From: Saturnia japonica
Lineage: Eukaryota > Arthropoda > Insecta > Lepidoptera > Saturniidae
Length of the DNA stretch: 64,000 nt
Assembly (NCBI GenBank): GCA_033032175.1
Contig: CM065316.1
Coordinates: 1,582,115 to 1,646,114, forward strand
Direction of reading: 5' to 3'
Positions within the stretch are counted from its first letter, which is position 1. Each line of letters begins with the position of its first letter. This document shows positions 52,601-59,400 of the stretch, one piece after another. The position numbers were made by a program, and so were the translations under genes. The notes beneath the pieces were generated by a model. That model was not told the DNA's origin, did not search any database, and saw only the letters and a list, made by a program, of their open reading frames with translations.

Positions 52601-55245
52601 TTTAACTTTTTTTAAATTTTTAATGTTTATTTTATGCACTGTGAAATAGTGAATGTACATTATCATTATATTAATACGTGAAACAAAAACTTTGAACCCC
52701 TTTTGGCGTATTGCGTGCACGGAAGACTGTGAGATTTGGCATGGTAAAATTTTATATGGAAAAGTAGTGTAGAAAGATAAAATTTATCTATAATAACTGT
52801 TACTAATATATTAAATAAAATAAATGAATACTGCGGATCCTAACCTGACCATTGCCATTGAACTTAGACCCCCCAAAATATTGACATTGTCACACAATGA
52901 AAAGTGACAGCAAGTGATATAATATTCATTGTGTAGGTTCATACTGCAAATGTCAATTTCGATCATTGGAACAACCGCTAGTATTCATTAATGGAGCCAA
53001 CTTCAACATGTTGACATGAGGGATAAAATTTTTGGAGTTTTTTTTTTTTGTTACATCATTTGATTAATAACTGTACAGACAATTTATTTTATTATTCTTC
53101 TAAATTATCTGTAAATAAAAGCTTAATTAATTGGATACAATACAAAGAATCTGAAAAGAAACTTTTTGAAGAAAGTTAACTGTGAACTTTTAGAAGCTGG
53201 TAATAATCAATGCAGAATTATGTTTTTCAAACGCGTGTACTGTGTAATTATTGTGTTTCACCTGAGAGCTAAACCACAGGGTGTTCATAAATTCCGTGGG
53301 ATCCGACCACGTTAGCCGGGTAACCCCACGGTTCGCGGGGAATTTCACGACCCTACTGACCACGGTATGTATCAAAACCGCACCATTATTATGTTCGTTC
53401 TAAAAAGGGTTGAAATGAAGAATTCTATTTTCTTTTATATTTTAAAAGCCGTATATCTGCCTAAACCACTGTACCTTTTTACTATACATTTATTGCCCAT
53501 GTTTGTTTACAAGTAAACTTGATGTCTGCAGGTAAATGTCTCAATAATTACAATGCATTTGTGTGTTCATATTCCAAATAGTTATAATATAATCCTATTT
53601 CTACTTGTGAAACTTAATTAATTGTAAGCAAGTTTGGAATTAAAATTTAAATTCCTAAAGTAGGTTTGAACGTAAAATTGTTTCTGTAGTCAAATCACTC
53701 ATCTTGGTAAAGCATGATACAATAAATTATATATTTAGATCCTCCCAATTATTTGGTAAAGCAAATCACAGCTTTTTGATGATTTTGAATTTAATTTTCT
53801 TCTACAGCCCTAGATTTTGTATACGAATTGGTCAAAAATTGGTTATTGGAAACTTGGTGTTTCTGTTCGTTATTCAGAAAAGATTCTAACTTAAATGGCT
53901 TTTTAAATTGTTATTATTAAAGACAAACAATAATATTTATGACTTCTCACGCTGTCGATGAAAAGTTTTATGATGGTGTTGGTAAAATATCGATTATTCG
54001 CAAAACCTCTTGAATCGATTGACAATCGATTGTTTCATACTACTGAATGTAACATTGCGCAGACTAAGCGATTCAGCGAAATAAATAGATATTCGCGTGA
54101 TCCGCAGTTTGCGTAGTTTGGTAACTTGACGAGCCAAAGAAAAGTTTAACGGATAGTTAATCAATGTTTAATGACCTTTTTTGTATTAACCAAAGTAACG
54201 GTACTGTTTCTAAAGTCTGATAATTAGCAAATTACAATACAAAAACAACCATTTCCAACGAGATATTGGCAATCCAATGTAGGTCGCCACTATCATGCCA
54301 AAATCAAAATCAAAAAAGCCTTCAGTCAATTTAACCCTCAAGAAGGCACTGAACGTCCATAACATTACCACCAGTTCGGAAAACATGCTATCCTTTGTAA
54401 AGAACCAGCAAGAAACTTCATCAGATTTATCTTTTTTATTTATATAGTATTGATATAATACAATAATGTGTAATGTAACACAATAATAATAACTATATAA
54501 TTTAATGGATGCACAGAGAGGGAGTCACTTACAGACATCACTATCATTCGCATAATGATCCACCTTATAATAACATATTGACAGTAAAACCCGCTTGACA
54601 TGGTCCTTGAACTTCCTGTCCGGTAAATCAGTAAAGTGCTTCGGGATCTTAATAGAACCTAACACTATTACTTAAAAAACTTTTATTAGTCTTACTATAC
54701 TACTAAAACTGTGATGTTCTTTACCAAAATCTAGCTTATCAAAGTTATTATGAAAATATTTTAAATTATCAAGAATGTATTCGGAGTGCAAAGTTAAGAT
54801 GTTAAATTGATGGTAAATGCCGGCCTGAAACCCTCTGGGCTATATATACACCGACTTATCTCAAAGTGCGACCTGCTTAAGCATACCATTATGTTGGGCA
54901 ATACATTTGGTGTATAGTGGTCATGGCCTAGTCGGAAACAATTGTCATGACCTATCATCCGACTCACACCTACTCGCATTTCAGTCTCACGGGGAAAATG
55001 TGACAGATGCAGGTAATGAAATATGTTCATTAATACCTGTAGTAGTTGAGAACCTGCGCGAAGACTCCCGGATGCCGGTCGAAGAAGTACTCGTTGAGTA
55101 CGGGATCGTAGTTGGCGAGCGCTTCCGTCAGCCTCGAGAGACGCGTCGCTGGGATCTTCTTCAGCGTCGCCTTGTACGTCTCGTGGCGGATACCACCGAC
55201 GTTTAATACCACGCGGTTTTCCGCGTCCATGTTTAGGAGATTCAT
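19300..55245 (-). CDS. Shaw: Shaw voltage-gated potassium channel (Kv3 class), gene span of seven coding exons
   Basis: Shaw encodes a pore-forming subunit of a tetrameric delayed-rectifier potassium channel in the plasma membrane. I built the coding sequence from exons 55037-55245, 44462-44579, 26696-26890, 25185-25865, 24038-24173, 22063-22188 and 19300-19694; every junction is GT-AG and in phase (intron phases 2,0,0,0,1,1). The protein has a T1 domain with the HX5CX20CC zinc site, S1 (about 175-195), an N-glycosylation site NQT at 213-215, S2-S3, S4 with [17 protein letters not shown]5, the filter TVGYGD (377-382) and S6 with PVPVIVSNF. If exon 6 reads through its donor it is about 495 residues, close to the 498 I recall for Drosophila Shaw. 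With exon 7 it is about 619. Introns 1 and 2 span 10.5 and 17.6 kb and hold the nested THAP gene and many mobile elements. The exons match the fly protein closely, from memory. Confidence 0.95.
20604..20683 (-). CDS. Shaw: Candidate Shaw alternative terminal exon (6b)
   Basis: The acceptor cctccacag is preceded by a perfect TACTAAC branch sequence about 27 bases upstream. Joined in phase 1 after exon 6 (or exon 5), the frame reads [20 protein letters not shown] and then NLNML before a TAG. Immediately after a run of six A the next frame stays open and coding-like to 20353 ([18 protein letters not shown] and onward, including [16 protein letters not shown]). Either this is a short terminal exon or an A-run length difference splits a longer exon. 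No good donor is seen downstream. Confidence 0.45.
20684..22039. other. Shaw intron 6 sequence, no gene seen
   Basis: This is part of the intron between exons 6 and 7. A moderately GC-rich patch lies at about 21300-21540. I find no exon or repeat that I can support here. Confidence 0.3.
22063..22188 (-). CDS. Shaw: Shaw exon 6, cytoplasmic C-terminus; donor overlaps a short-form ending
   Basis: The acceptor is ttaacttag and the exon starts GT, which completes the Arg codon left open by exon 5. It encodes [19 protein letters not shown], then [19 protein letters not shown], then PNM. At 22062 a strong donor, ATGG|GTAAGA, can splice to exon 7. If unspliced, seven more codons (GKIYGVN) lead to TAA at 22040-22042. 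This gives short and long isoforms from a single exon. Confidence 0.85.
22534..22712 (-). repeat. tRNA-derived SINE family C, head missing
   Basis: It shares its body with the fuller copies at 28715 and 48161: a stretch like gatgtagcccaggatggtaa, then aactggctttcaagtgca, and later ggtggtaactagctaagcgg. The tRNA-like promoter end is absent. It lies in Shaw intron 5. Confidence 0.65.
23435..23905. repeat. Dispersed repeat family F, two copies facing each other
   Basis: A plus copy at about 23750-23905 contains gatgattcttttttcgttg, then cctcaagggtgggctc, attggcattggaccttcg and gaagttggttttctc. A minus fragment lies at about 23435-23510. Both are in Shaw intron 5. Confidence 0.6.
24038..24173 (-). 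CDS. Shaw: Shaw exon 5: end of S6 and inner gate
   Basis: The acceptor is acaaacag and the donor CCTAC|GTAAGT. It encodes [19 protein letters not shown] and then [19 protein letters not shown] and EPTRPPL, with one leftover base (phase 1). The PVP hinge of S6 is present, and the following basic stretch is typical of Shaw. It lies in open sequence too short to stand out on its own; the exon 4 donor and phase identify it. Confidence 0.93.
24402..24575. mobile_element. Small GC-rich inverted-repeat element in Shaw intron 4
   Basis: ACGTGACAACG at 24402-24412 is mirrored by CGTTGTCACGT at 24565-24575, with partial pairing beyond. The 170-base unit is GC-rich, for example actgcgttacgctccgctc, against AT-rich flanks. 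It resembles an abundant lepidopteran short repeat as I remember it. Confidence 0.5.
24627..24962. mobile_element. MITE with 82-base terminal inverted repeats in Shaw intron 4
   Basis: The left arm (24627-24708, starting GTTAGGTAGTTCCAAC) and the reverse complement of the right arm (24881-24962) agree at about 72 of 82 positions. The first 16 bases are identical. The 336-base unit has no coding capacity and could fold into a long hairpin in the transcript. The element may duplicate TA or TTA. Confidence 0.8.
25185..25865 (-). CDS. Shaw: Shaw exon 4: S1 through most of S6
   Basis: The acceptor TTTGCAG follows a 16-base T tract, and the donor is GCTGGT|GTGAGT. It encodes 227 residues with all of S1-S5, the voltage sensor S4, the pore helix [17 protein letters not shown] and the start of S6. 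Both ends are phase 0. Reading past the donor, the frame stays open for about 60 codons to 25005, but this is intron: it lacks the PVP hinge and loses the family match. Confidence 0.96.
26696..26890 (-). CDS. Shaw: Shaw exon 3: T1-S1 linker
   Basis: The acceptor is tctctacag and the donor AAG|GTCTGT, both phase 0. It encodes 65 residues from [10 protein letters not shown] to [11 protein letters not shown], the conserved Shaw linker between the tetramerisation domain and S1. It joins in frame to exon 2 (...TYTQ) and exon 4 (IIGVIS...). Confidence 0.96.
27201..27637 (-). repeat. Dispersed repeat family G, minus copy
   Basis: It ends in gttgtgcccgcagcttcgg (reverse strand) and carries the cagacagacaga stretch and the aatttt-attaatt tail of the family. 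Other copies are at 30232 (split by a BEL element) and 39232. The repeat is about 520 bases when complete. Its class is not known to me; it is a very abundant lepidopteran type. Confidence 0.75.
28300..28372 (+). repeat. Short dispersed repeat family J
   Basis: The string aggggccctat, followed by aacagagacgctgatggctt and ttacagctttaccggg, recurs at 40675-40745 with aacagagccgctgcggcttt. Only two short copies are seen. Confidence 0.5.
28715..28973 (-). repeat. tRNA-derived SINE family C, full copy
   Basis: On the minus strand the head reads TAGCTCAATGGTAGCGTG (A box) and, later, GAGTTCGAATCC (B box), followed by a non-tRNA body shared with the copies at 48161 and 22534. The RNA polymerase III type internal promoter marks it as a SINE, not a working tRNA gene. 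Confidence 0.8.
29178..29575 (-). pseudogene. LINE 3' end with C-terminal ORF2 remnant (family L)
   Basis: The minus strand reads [17 protein letters not shown], then [20 protein letters not shown] and a stop, followed by a 3' tail ending in a gattttagt-type run. This is the usual C-terminus of a lepidopteran non-LTR element. The copy at 54300 is colinear, and pieces lie at 12315 and 47525. It is 5'-truncated. Confidence 0.75.
30232..30667 (+). repeat. Dispersed repeat family G, left part, split by a BEL insertion
   Basis: It starts actagttgtgcccgtggctt and runs to gttatagg, where the BEL-type element is inserted. The remainder resumes at 33686. The uninterrupted copy at 39232 shows the same junction sequence. 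Confidence 0.8.
30668..30851 (+). repeat. 5' LTR of the non-autonomous BEL element
   Basis: TG...CA ends, 184 bases. It matches 33495-33680 apart from one AT unit. Confidence 0.93.
30855..30866 (+). other. Primer-binding site, tRNA-Tyr type
   Basis: TGGTCCTTCGAG lies three bases after the LTR. It complements the 3' end of tRNA-Tyr (CTCGAAGGA plus CCA) over 12 bases, as I recall that tRNA. The other BEL element in this window uses a different primer. Confidence 0.75.
30925..33465 (+). pseudogene. Deleted BEL/Pao gag-protease gene, pol enzymes missing
   Basis: The ATG at 30925 opens a 784-residue frame. It has an Ala-rich run (about 75-110) encoded by GCA/GCT repeats, a shortened DUF1759-type gag, Cys/His knuckles (about 349-384), a DUF1758-type protease with LLDDGST (D468), and the very start of RT (RRWYLPHFG, about 741-749). 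The sequence then jumps to the DUF5641-type tail (HFWRRW...EYLPLL). RT, RNase H and integrase are gone, and gag seems shortened near residue 326. Both joins keep the frame. A TAA at 33277-33279 interrupts the tail, which continues in the same frame to a stop at 33463-33465. Confidence 0.9.
33481..33494 (+). other. Polypurine tract
   Basis: AAAAAAGGGGAGGA lies directly before the 3' LTR, the expected plus-strand priming site. Confidence 0.85.
33495..33680 (+). repeat. 3' LTR of the non-autonomous BEL element
   Basis: It carries one more AT unit than the 5' LTR and is followed by the ATAGG duplication. Confidence 0.93.
33686..33770 (+). repeat. Dispersed repeat family G, right part after the BEL insertion
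   Basis: It resumes with tatcgtatatactttcatg and ends in cagacacttcaattttatta, then attgtata. It joins with 30232-30667 into one family G copy. Confidence 0.8.
33880..34025 (+). repeat. Dispersed repeat family I
   Basis: It contains gacatttgcagtattcatga, cacttgctgtcacttttcgt, a gtctaagttcaatggc stretch after a run of G, and ccgtgcacgcaatacgc. The same blocks occur in reverse at 52690-52985, so this is a repeat family. Confidence 0.6.
34641..34897 (+). repeat. tRNA-derived SINE family D, full copy
   Basis: The head TTAGCCTAGTGGTCATAAGC (A box region) and GGGTTCGAATGC (B box) is followed by a shared body with gcccgattaatggcaatagg, ttacatgggacc and aacccttcggggaatacagg. Copies lie at 49765 (body only) and 59160 (minus strand). 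Confidence 0.85.
34926..36498. other. Shaw intron 2 sequence, no gene seen
   Basis: AT-rich. At 36428 a 15-base string ggtagttccaacttt matches the ends of the MITE at 24627, suggesting a decayed relative. Confidence 0.3.
36990..37445 (+). repeat. GC-rich insertion, probable LINE 3' end
   Basis: This island is markedly GC-rich and ends with gtgagtaggagtctcacata, then cccctgggcgggtgtgtag, gggtttcttcacgg and an A-run. That layout resembles the 3' ends of R1-type LINEs as I remember them. Several frames stay open, which GC-rich DNA allows by chance, and none is clearly a gene. A degenerate direct repeat (caagctataatac ... ctgaacctgat) occurs just upstream at 36886 and 36964. Confidence 0.45.
37566..38024. 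repeat. Segment bounded by inverted GGAACGAAGTTCCTT
   Basis: ggaacgaagttcctt near 37574 and aaggaacttcgttcc near 38010 are inverted copies, and each is itself nearly palindromic. The interior includes ttaacggttttattccacgg. This type recurs in Lepidoptera as I recall. The limits are approximate. Confidence 0.4.
39232..39752 (+). repeat. Dispersed repeat family G, uninterrupted copy
   Basis: It runs from actagctgagcccgtggctt to cttcaattttattaattcta, then tag. It includes gttataggaatcgtatatac, the equivalent of the BEL insertion site in the 30232 copy. Confidence 0.8.
39753..41359. other. Shaw intron 2 sequence with one short repeat
   Basis: A family J repeat lies at 40675-40745. The rest shows no gene; small open frames here have no domain. 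Confidence 0.35.
40675..40745 (+). repeat. Short dispersed repeat family J
   Basis: aggggccctatcgtcaaaca, then gagccgctgcggc and ttttacagcttcaccgg, matches 28300-28372. Confidence 0.5.
41360..41590 (+). repeat. tRNA-derived SINE family E
   Basis: The head GGCCTTGTGGCGCAGTGGTA (A box) and CGGGTTCGATCCCCGCC (B box and T arm) is followed by a non-tRNA body with several gtgtg runs. The T arm can pair, but the rest does not complete a cloverleaf, so I read it as a SINE. It is the only copy I see in the window. Confidence 0.65.
42272..43870 (+). mobile_element. Full-length Tc1-family DNA transposon
   Basis: Terminal inverted repeats of 28 bases (42272-42299 and 43843-43870, containing AAAAAAGTCTAAGCAACATG) differ at one position. 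They are flanked by TA on both sides (42270-42271 and 43871-43872). The 1,599-base unit carries one transposase gene. It lies in Shaw intron 2. Confidence 0.93.
42579..43601 (+). pseudogene. Tc1-type transposase, killed by two stop codons
   Basis: The frame from ATG 42579 to TAA 43601 is 341 codons including the stop, the normal length for Tc1. It shows a paired helix-turn-helix DNA-binding region (about residues 5-115) and a DDE core with [17 protein letters not shown] and NPTEHA; 34 residues separate the second Asp and the Glu (DD34E). Codon 2 is TAG, and a TGA at 43416-43418 follows the catalytic Glu by two residues. No frameshift is seen, so decay is recent. Confidence 0.92.
44462..44579 (-). 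CDS. Shaw: Shaw exon 2: second half of T1 with the zinc site
   Basis: The acceptor is tttcatcag, with first base A completing the Arg codon AG|A from exon 1. The donor is CCCAG|GTTAGT, phase 0. It encodes [20 protein letters not shown] and then [19 protein letters not shown]. His, Cys and the Cys pair fit HX5CX20CC, the zinc site of non-Shaker Kv tetramerisation domains. Confidence 0.96.
44862..45015 (+). repeat. Dispersed repeat family F
   Basis: It contains gagatacctcaagggtgg, then cccattttaatttcatttt, accttcg and aagttggttgtctttt, matching 23750-23905. Confidence 0.65.
45021..46039. other. Shaw intron 1 sequence, no gene seen
   Basis: No exon or repeat that I can support. The stretch 45100-45280 is less AT-rich than its surroundings but has no readable domain. 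Confidence 0.3.
46040..46240 (-). repeat. Dispersed repeat family H
   Basis: ggtatgcctccatcctacag, then aagatcgccacc, is the reverse of the 12207 copy, and the same peptide [11 protein letters not shown] is readable. Confidence 0.55.
46815..46915 (+). repeat. Family A repeat
   Basis: acagtccaaacacaacggtg, then accacccagagatc and catcggcggtcgctgctgta. Plus orientation, like the other copies. Confidence 0.65.
47525..47660 (+). repeat. LINE 3' end fragment (family L), plus strand
   Basis: gtcgaaggggtattgtaagg, then tggctgattacgtgaaagat and ggtgatgtctggatgtga, matches the C-terminal coding end of the copies at 29178 and 54300, in the opposite orientation. Confidence 0.7.
48161..48424 (-). repeat. 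tRNA-derived SINE family C, full copy
   Basis: It shares its body with 28715 (gatttggcccaagatggtga, then gagaatggctctcaagtg). Its diverged tRNA-like head lies at the high-coordinate end. Confidence 0.75.
49085..49333 (-). CDS. THAP gene exon 4: coiled-coil end
   Basis: The acceptor is catttcag. It encodes [18 protein letters not shown], then [13 protein letters not shown] and a Lys/Arg-rich heptad region ending SNPYK, 82 residues. Confidence 0.85.
   Translation of the reverse strand, partial: VTQPQSPARSNSEIGDVNISDLESVFDTPRKVKLKSQLRRKQLFCEQHVRRMKTLQQKYNRLAKKYESLKSILKKLKSNPYK
49085..50462 (-). CDS. THAP-domain protein gene nested in Shaw intron 1 (four exons)
   Basis: I assembled a 191-residue protein from exons 50386-50462, 50024-50204, 49658-49726 and 49085-49333; all junctions are GT-AG with phases 2,0,0. 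It starts [14 protein letters not shown] and carries the THAP C2CH zinc finger: C4, C9, C59 and H62 (CSIHF), with ITFHLFP and W37 at the usual places and NPT where the family has its AVPTF box. THAP domains bind DNA sequence-specifically in the nucleus. After a Ser/Thr-rich middle, exon 4 ends in a basic coiled coil ([19 protein letters not shown] and on to the stop), as in small THAP1-like proteins. It lies wholly inside Shaw intron 1 on the same strand. It could be a host gene or a domesticated P-type transposase end; no transposase core is present. Confidence 0.85.
49658..49726 (-). CDS. THAP gene exon 3
   Basis: The acceptor is ctatttcag and the donor AAT|GTGCGT. It encodes [20 protein letters not shown] and SDN, 23 residues, phase 0 at both ends. 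It was found from splice sites and phase. Confidence 0.75.
49765..49931 (+). repeat. SINE family D, 3' part, with (AT)n tail
   Basis: The body matches the 34641 copy from the cccg region to gattacaggcgtgagc, then runs into about twelve AT units. It sits in the intron between THAP exons 2 and 3, antisense to the gene. Confidence 0.7.
50024..50204 (-). CDS. THAP gene exon 2: core of the zinc finger
   Basis: The acceptor is taattttag; its first base completes Leu26. The donor AAG|GTAGAT is weak but phase 0. It encodes [19 protein letters not shown] through RSVLCSIHF to KAANPTK. Confidence 0.88.
50386..50462 (-). CDS. THAP gene exon 1: start and first cysteine pair
   Basis: The ATG at 50462 begins [18 protein letters not shown] and reaches ITFH; the donor CATCT|GTAAGT is strong (phase 2). 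The MPSC start with CX4C is characteristic of THAP proteins. Confidence 0.88.
50540..50564. promoter_or_regulatory. Perfect 10-base-stem hairpin upstream of the THAP ATG
   Basis: AAACCACTCT, loop ATTTA, AGAGTGGTTT. It lies 78 bases upstream of the THAP start codon, in the likely 5' leader or promoter. Role unknown. Confidence 0.4.
51050..51215 (+). repeat. Family A repeat
   Basis: gacggtaccgtccctgatgg, then taagcacattacaatt and acaacggcgaccaccgagag. It begins further 5' than most copies, with agcacgtcaaattgacgg. Confidence 0.7.
51334..51528 (-). other. Unassigned coding-like open frame
   Basis: A 64-codon frame, [20 protein letters not shown] and then [18 protein letters not shown], has amino acid and base composition unlike the AT-rich flanks. 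There is no recognised domain. It could be a gene remnant, part of a mobile element or chance. Confidence 0.2.
52690..52985 (-). repeat. Dispersed repeat family I, copy split by extra sequence
   Basis: In reverse it contains the same blocks as 33880-34025, but ggcgtattgcgtgcacgga (52703-52721) is separated from the rest by about 125 extra bases. Confidence 0.6.
52986..54297. other. Shaw intron 1 sequence, no gene seen
   Basis: A less AT-rich patch at 53280-53360 (ccgaccacgttagccgggta region) has no readable domain. Otherwise AT-rich. Confidence 0.3.
54300..54720 (-). pseudogene. LINE 3' end with C-terminal ORF2 remnant (family L)
   Basis: Colinear with 29178-29575: the same aatcaaaatca tail, then in reverse the coding remnant around cttgacatggtccttgaact and agaacctaacactattact. 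5'-truncated. Confidence 0.75.
55037..55245 (-). CDS. Shaw: Shaw exon 1: start codon and first half of T1
   Basis: It starts ATG at 55245 with purine at -3 and encodes [20 protein letters not shown], then [19 protein letters not shown] and on to VFAQVLNYY. The donor is TACAG|GTATTA, phase 2. The start fits the fly Shaw N-terminus as I recall it. The 5' untranslated region and promoter are not identified. Confidence 0.96.
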
Positions 55246-56728
55246 TTCTTTTGGAAAAATATTAATTAAGTAAGGTCTAGGCAGTTGGAGGTATATGAAG
55301 TCTTATAATATTTATGAGATTCATTACGGTCTCAGCCTTTTTTAGTCTTTAACATGTTAATCCGTAATATGATCATTAAATAGATGGAATAATTCAAAAC
55401 TTTACTTTACTTGTCGTTTAGCATTACCTAAATATATTTTTCAAATGGAATTGCTAGTTTACTCTTTTAAAGGTCTCTAAGATCTTCTAAGGTAAAAAAT
55501 ATAACAAGCTCACTCGCAATTACTCCTCTCCAATTAAAACAGAACAGGCGGGCAAGGCTATGGCGACCGACTTTGTCCTCTTCGTGACATCACTGCTATG
55601 TACTCGTCTTCAAGAATGCTGAACTGTCCACGCGGTGACATCTCTGATGATGACGGTAATTCTGGACAAAATAAATAATCTTCAGTAATATTCTGATAAG
55701 ATTAAAATCTGTTATATCTAAAACAAAAGTATTATATACAGAAGAATTTATTTGAATTTCAGTTTTGAAATATTTATCAAGTGACCAGTGCCCAATTGGT
55801 ATTCTTCTTGATTTTATGATAAAGAAGTAATTACTTTTAAAAATTAAAGTAAATATATTTTTGAAAAGAGACTCGTGCCCAAAGGGATTTTGGTTGTACA
55901 TAATATAGTTATGCTAAAAGCTTTTGCCGAAGTATTTAAAGGACCGATGTTATGATGATATATCGAGTGACATCTTTCGTTGGTGATAACCATTATGCAC
56001 AGCGCAGGAATCAGTATATGATATAAAATAATGCTATACACCTGAAATAAACTCAATAAATTGATACTGTGTAGGTGTAACGAACATAAATAGAAAATTA
56101 ACGTAGCAAATGCGTGGGCTTTGATCATATGCTAGTCAACAAGGTTGTGTCGAGCACGAGGATAAGTGAAAGGTCACGTAGCTAGTTACATACTGGTTTA
56201 TTTAATCCTACCGCTCGGACTGGATGCAGTGTGAACAAGCGTAAAGCAATTTGCAGATTAGTAGAACCATTTAATCGGTTTGACGTGTCAACTGTACCTT
56301 ATATTTCTTTGACTGTGACAAACCATATGCTATCATATTATAGCTTATTATCATGATCTCACCCTTTATACAGATGTAATCTGTGATCTCACCCGATGTC
56401 AATTGAAGTGTAGTTGGGGGTTGTAAAAAGTTTAAAAGAGGTTGATTTTCGAGTTCAGTTGTTAGTAAACTACGTGAAAACTAGCAAATCCCTGTGAAAA
56501 TGTTTTACTCAGACAGAGAAGTATAATTTTTAGGCCCATCGCGTATTGCTGTATATTTGTATATGCACTGAATATGGTAAATTCTAAGTAGGTAACAATT
56601 ACTATAACAATTATCTTTTAGTGAGGATAAAAGTTTCTCTGCAAAATATTTAATCACAATAAGCTTTGTAAACAATAACTTTTTTGACCAAAGGTTAATT
56701 AATTTCTTTTGTCGCCCGATGTAATTTA
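55246..56728. other. Shaw upstream flank
   Basis: It should hold the Shaw 5' leader and perhaps its promoter or an upstream non-coding exon. I cannot place a start site. Open frames near 55600-56130 show no domain. Confidence 0.3.
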
Positions 56729-57611
56729 CAGTAGAAACTCGATTATCCGGCCCTCAGTTATACGCTTCGCGATTATCCGGCCTACCGACCGCGAACAATA
56801 TATTAAATAGGTATGTAACTACAAGTCGAATTTCTGCAAGCATGAACGTATCAGAACTGGCATTAGCCCCGCACGTGCCCCGAAGGATCGCTGCCTACGC
56901 ATTTCGTTATTGTTTTAGTTAGTTAGCAATTGTTCCTCGCTTGCCTCGCGGACTATTTTGTTGCGTCATGGCGCATATTTGAGTTAACTCAATGCGCCGG
57001 CGCAGTAAGCTGCACTTGAGTTAGTGAGTTGGTGCAAGTAATTTTGCTGGGTTACCCATGTCTACCGGTGCCTACTGCCAATGCACTGAAGTGGCAATGA
57101 TGAGAGTATGCTGACCGATAAAGGCCCTTCTGTCAATGTCACTCATGCCCAGTCTCCCGATTGCGGTGATTTTCCCCATGGGGAAAAATTTTGGCGCTGG
57201 GGAAATTTGGGGAAGGTCTTTATCTGAACAGTCGTACTACTAACTACCACTTCTACTAATGCGATCTCTGATATTTGAATTCAAACATTTTTGAAAATAT
57301 TCAATGATTTTTTTTCTTTATGTTAGCTCGACAAATTGACGTACTGTCCCTATTGGATGAAGTATTCTCTCTCTTTCTCTTCAAATCCCCTTTCTTTTAG
57401 CGTCCCTGGTTCAGAGATGGTAATTATTAAAACAACGAATATCTCTTAATAATTTCTTAATAAACTTTGATTTTCGTTAATATGTTTTTGTTATATTTAA
57501 TAAACACATAACATTACGTACTTCGTATGCACAAAACCAGCATTTCTTAATACATTCGATTATCCAGATACCTAACGACAACAATTAGTCCGGTTAATCG
57601 AATTTCTACTG
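56729..57611. mobile_element. pogo/Tigger-type inverted-repeat element, non-autonomous
   Basis: Ends CAGTAGAAACTCGATTATCC and, in reverse, CAGTAGAAATTCGATTAACC are classic pogo/Tigger termini. TA precedes the left end; the right flank is CA, a probable mutation. The 883-base unit holds no transposase and contains a family A fragment at about 57318-57360. Confidence 0.8.
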
Positions 57612-59159
57612 CAGTTTCCTATTATAGGAAATGAAACTGTGATTTTTGTGGGTCAAAGAAAATCTAGCTAACCAACGGATCAACAACCACAACGACTGAA
57701 ATCGCTTCCAACTTAGAAGCGTGACTATTAGGCGAAGTAACAATCCAACGACATAACAAATTCACTCGTCAAGGCTGACATTGACGGTACAATACGATTA
57801 AAATGGTGAAAATAGAAGCTAACAGTTAGAAAAGCGTCGGCGTGTTAAGTCGAAATACGACCGTGACATGAGTTAAATGGGTCAATTTTATTTAAAGCAT
57901 TCACAGAAGCACATTTATATTGATTACCCGGTTGTGTAGTATGCATAACAAATGCTAGTTTGGGGTGTGGCTTGAGAATAATGGAAAAATCCGCATTCAT
58001 TTAAATACAAGAAGAATATATTTATATTCTAAAGTTCAATATAAATATTGATAAAAACCGTTTGTTGTGTTTTAAGTAGTTTAGCATAGTTAGGGATCTA
58101 TCTATCAAATGCTGGAAGCACACCGTATAATATTAGTACGGATTAACACTGTGAGGATTTAAAATCTGATAAAGAAAGTTAGTAACTCTCTATGATATTA
58201 TCTACTTGTGCTATGATAAAAGTAAGAACGAAATCTTTATTTGAATACAACCTAAAAAAGGATGTAATAAAAATAAAGAAAAGCTTGTCAGGGATTTCAT
58301 GTGTCACAGTGTGTCGATGAATTGTTGTACGAATCTACAAATATATACATGTTCGTATTTTCTTCTGGGAAATTGACTGCTTTACTCGTACTCCCTTACT
58401 TGATGTAAAAGTAAGACAGCAGCTGCTATTTTAAGTTAAAATGTTTGGATAATGCGGTAATGTATTCGTTTTTCTTTTCATGACAACATAATGTTAGCTA
58501 TCTCTTTATTTATAAAAACATCATGTATATTTCACAGGGTTTATCTAATACAATCTAACATGGTATAAAATGGAGTTGCTTTTCCGCTGTCTGTCCGTAT
58601 GTACGCTTCGATCTTTCAAACTACGCAACGGATTTAATGCGGTTTTCACTACCATTCAGATATTTTTTGAAGAAGTTTTACCTATACAATACATTTCAAT
58701 TAAGTTTTTGTTTAATAGAGAAAATTGAGTTATTTGTAATCAAGCCGTCAAAAAATTATTTTCGGCCGTTACATTGCTTACGCTGGCTAAACCATATCAG
58801 ATATATCAAAATAATGTTCTAAACAATTATACTTTTTTAAAAAAACTAAAAGAAAGACCGCAATGGCATATGTGTATCTCTTAAGGTTAACTCACAGTAA
58901 CCATTTTTATCTTCATCATAATAATTGTAAATATTACGTTATTTGCGAAGCTATTTTCTCTAATTCAGTATTAATCTATATCCAGAAAAGTTTATTAATT
59001 AACCTGAACATTTAATGTAGAATAAAAGTGACCTTCAGAGTTTTCCTTTTAAATGAATACCTTAGAAGATATCACGAATTCAAAATTATTCGCTAGCAAA
59101 GAAATGTGAATTGCGCGTGGCGAGTTAAGCGCACTTTTCGTGACTGTGAAGTTACTTAA
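57612..59159. other. AT-rich intergenic stretch, no gene seen
   Basis: Nothing supported beyond AT-rich sequence. Confidence 0.3.
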
Positions 59160-59400
59160 CATATCATCAAGCCTGTATCCCAAAAGGGTTAGGTAGAGAT
59201 GTAAACCAACAGTTTGCCTGGTATGTTTTAGGTCCCATGTAATAGGACGCAAGCCTATTACCATTAATCGGGCACTAAAACAAACTCCGAAATGCTACTA
59301 AGAATTTCATAGAAAAACCCGATAACACTTTGCTTGATTTGGGACTCGAACCTAGAACTTCGAACATATTTCTGGTTAGCTTTAGGATCACTAGGCTAAT
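59160..59400 (-). repeat. tRNA-derived SINE family D, minus copy
   Basis: In reverse it starts ttagcctagtgatcc, has ggttcgagtccc (B box) and the same body as 34641. The two copies are in opposite orientations. Confidence 0.8.
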
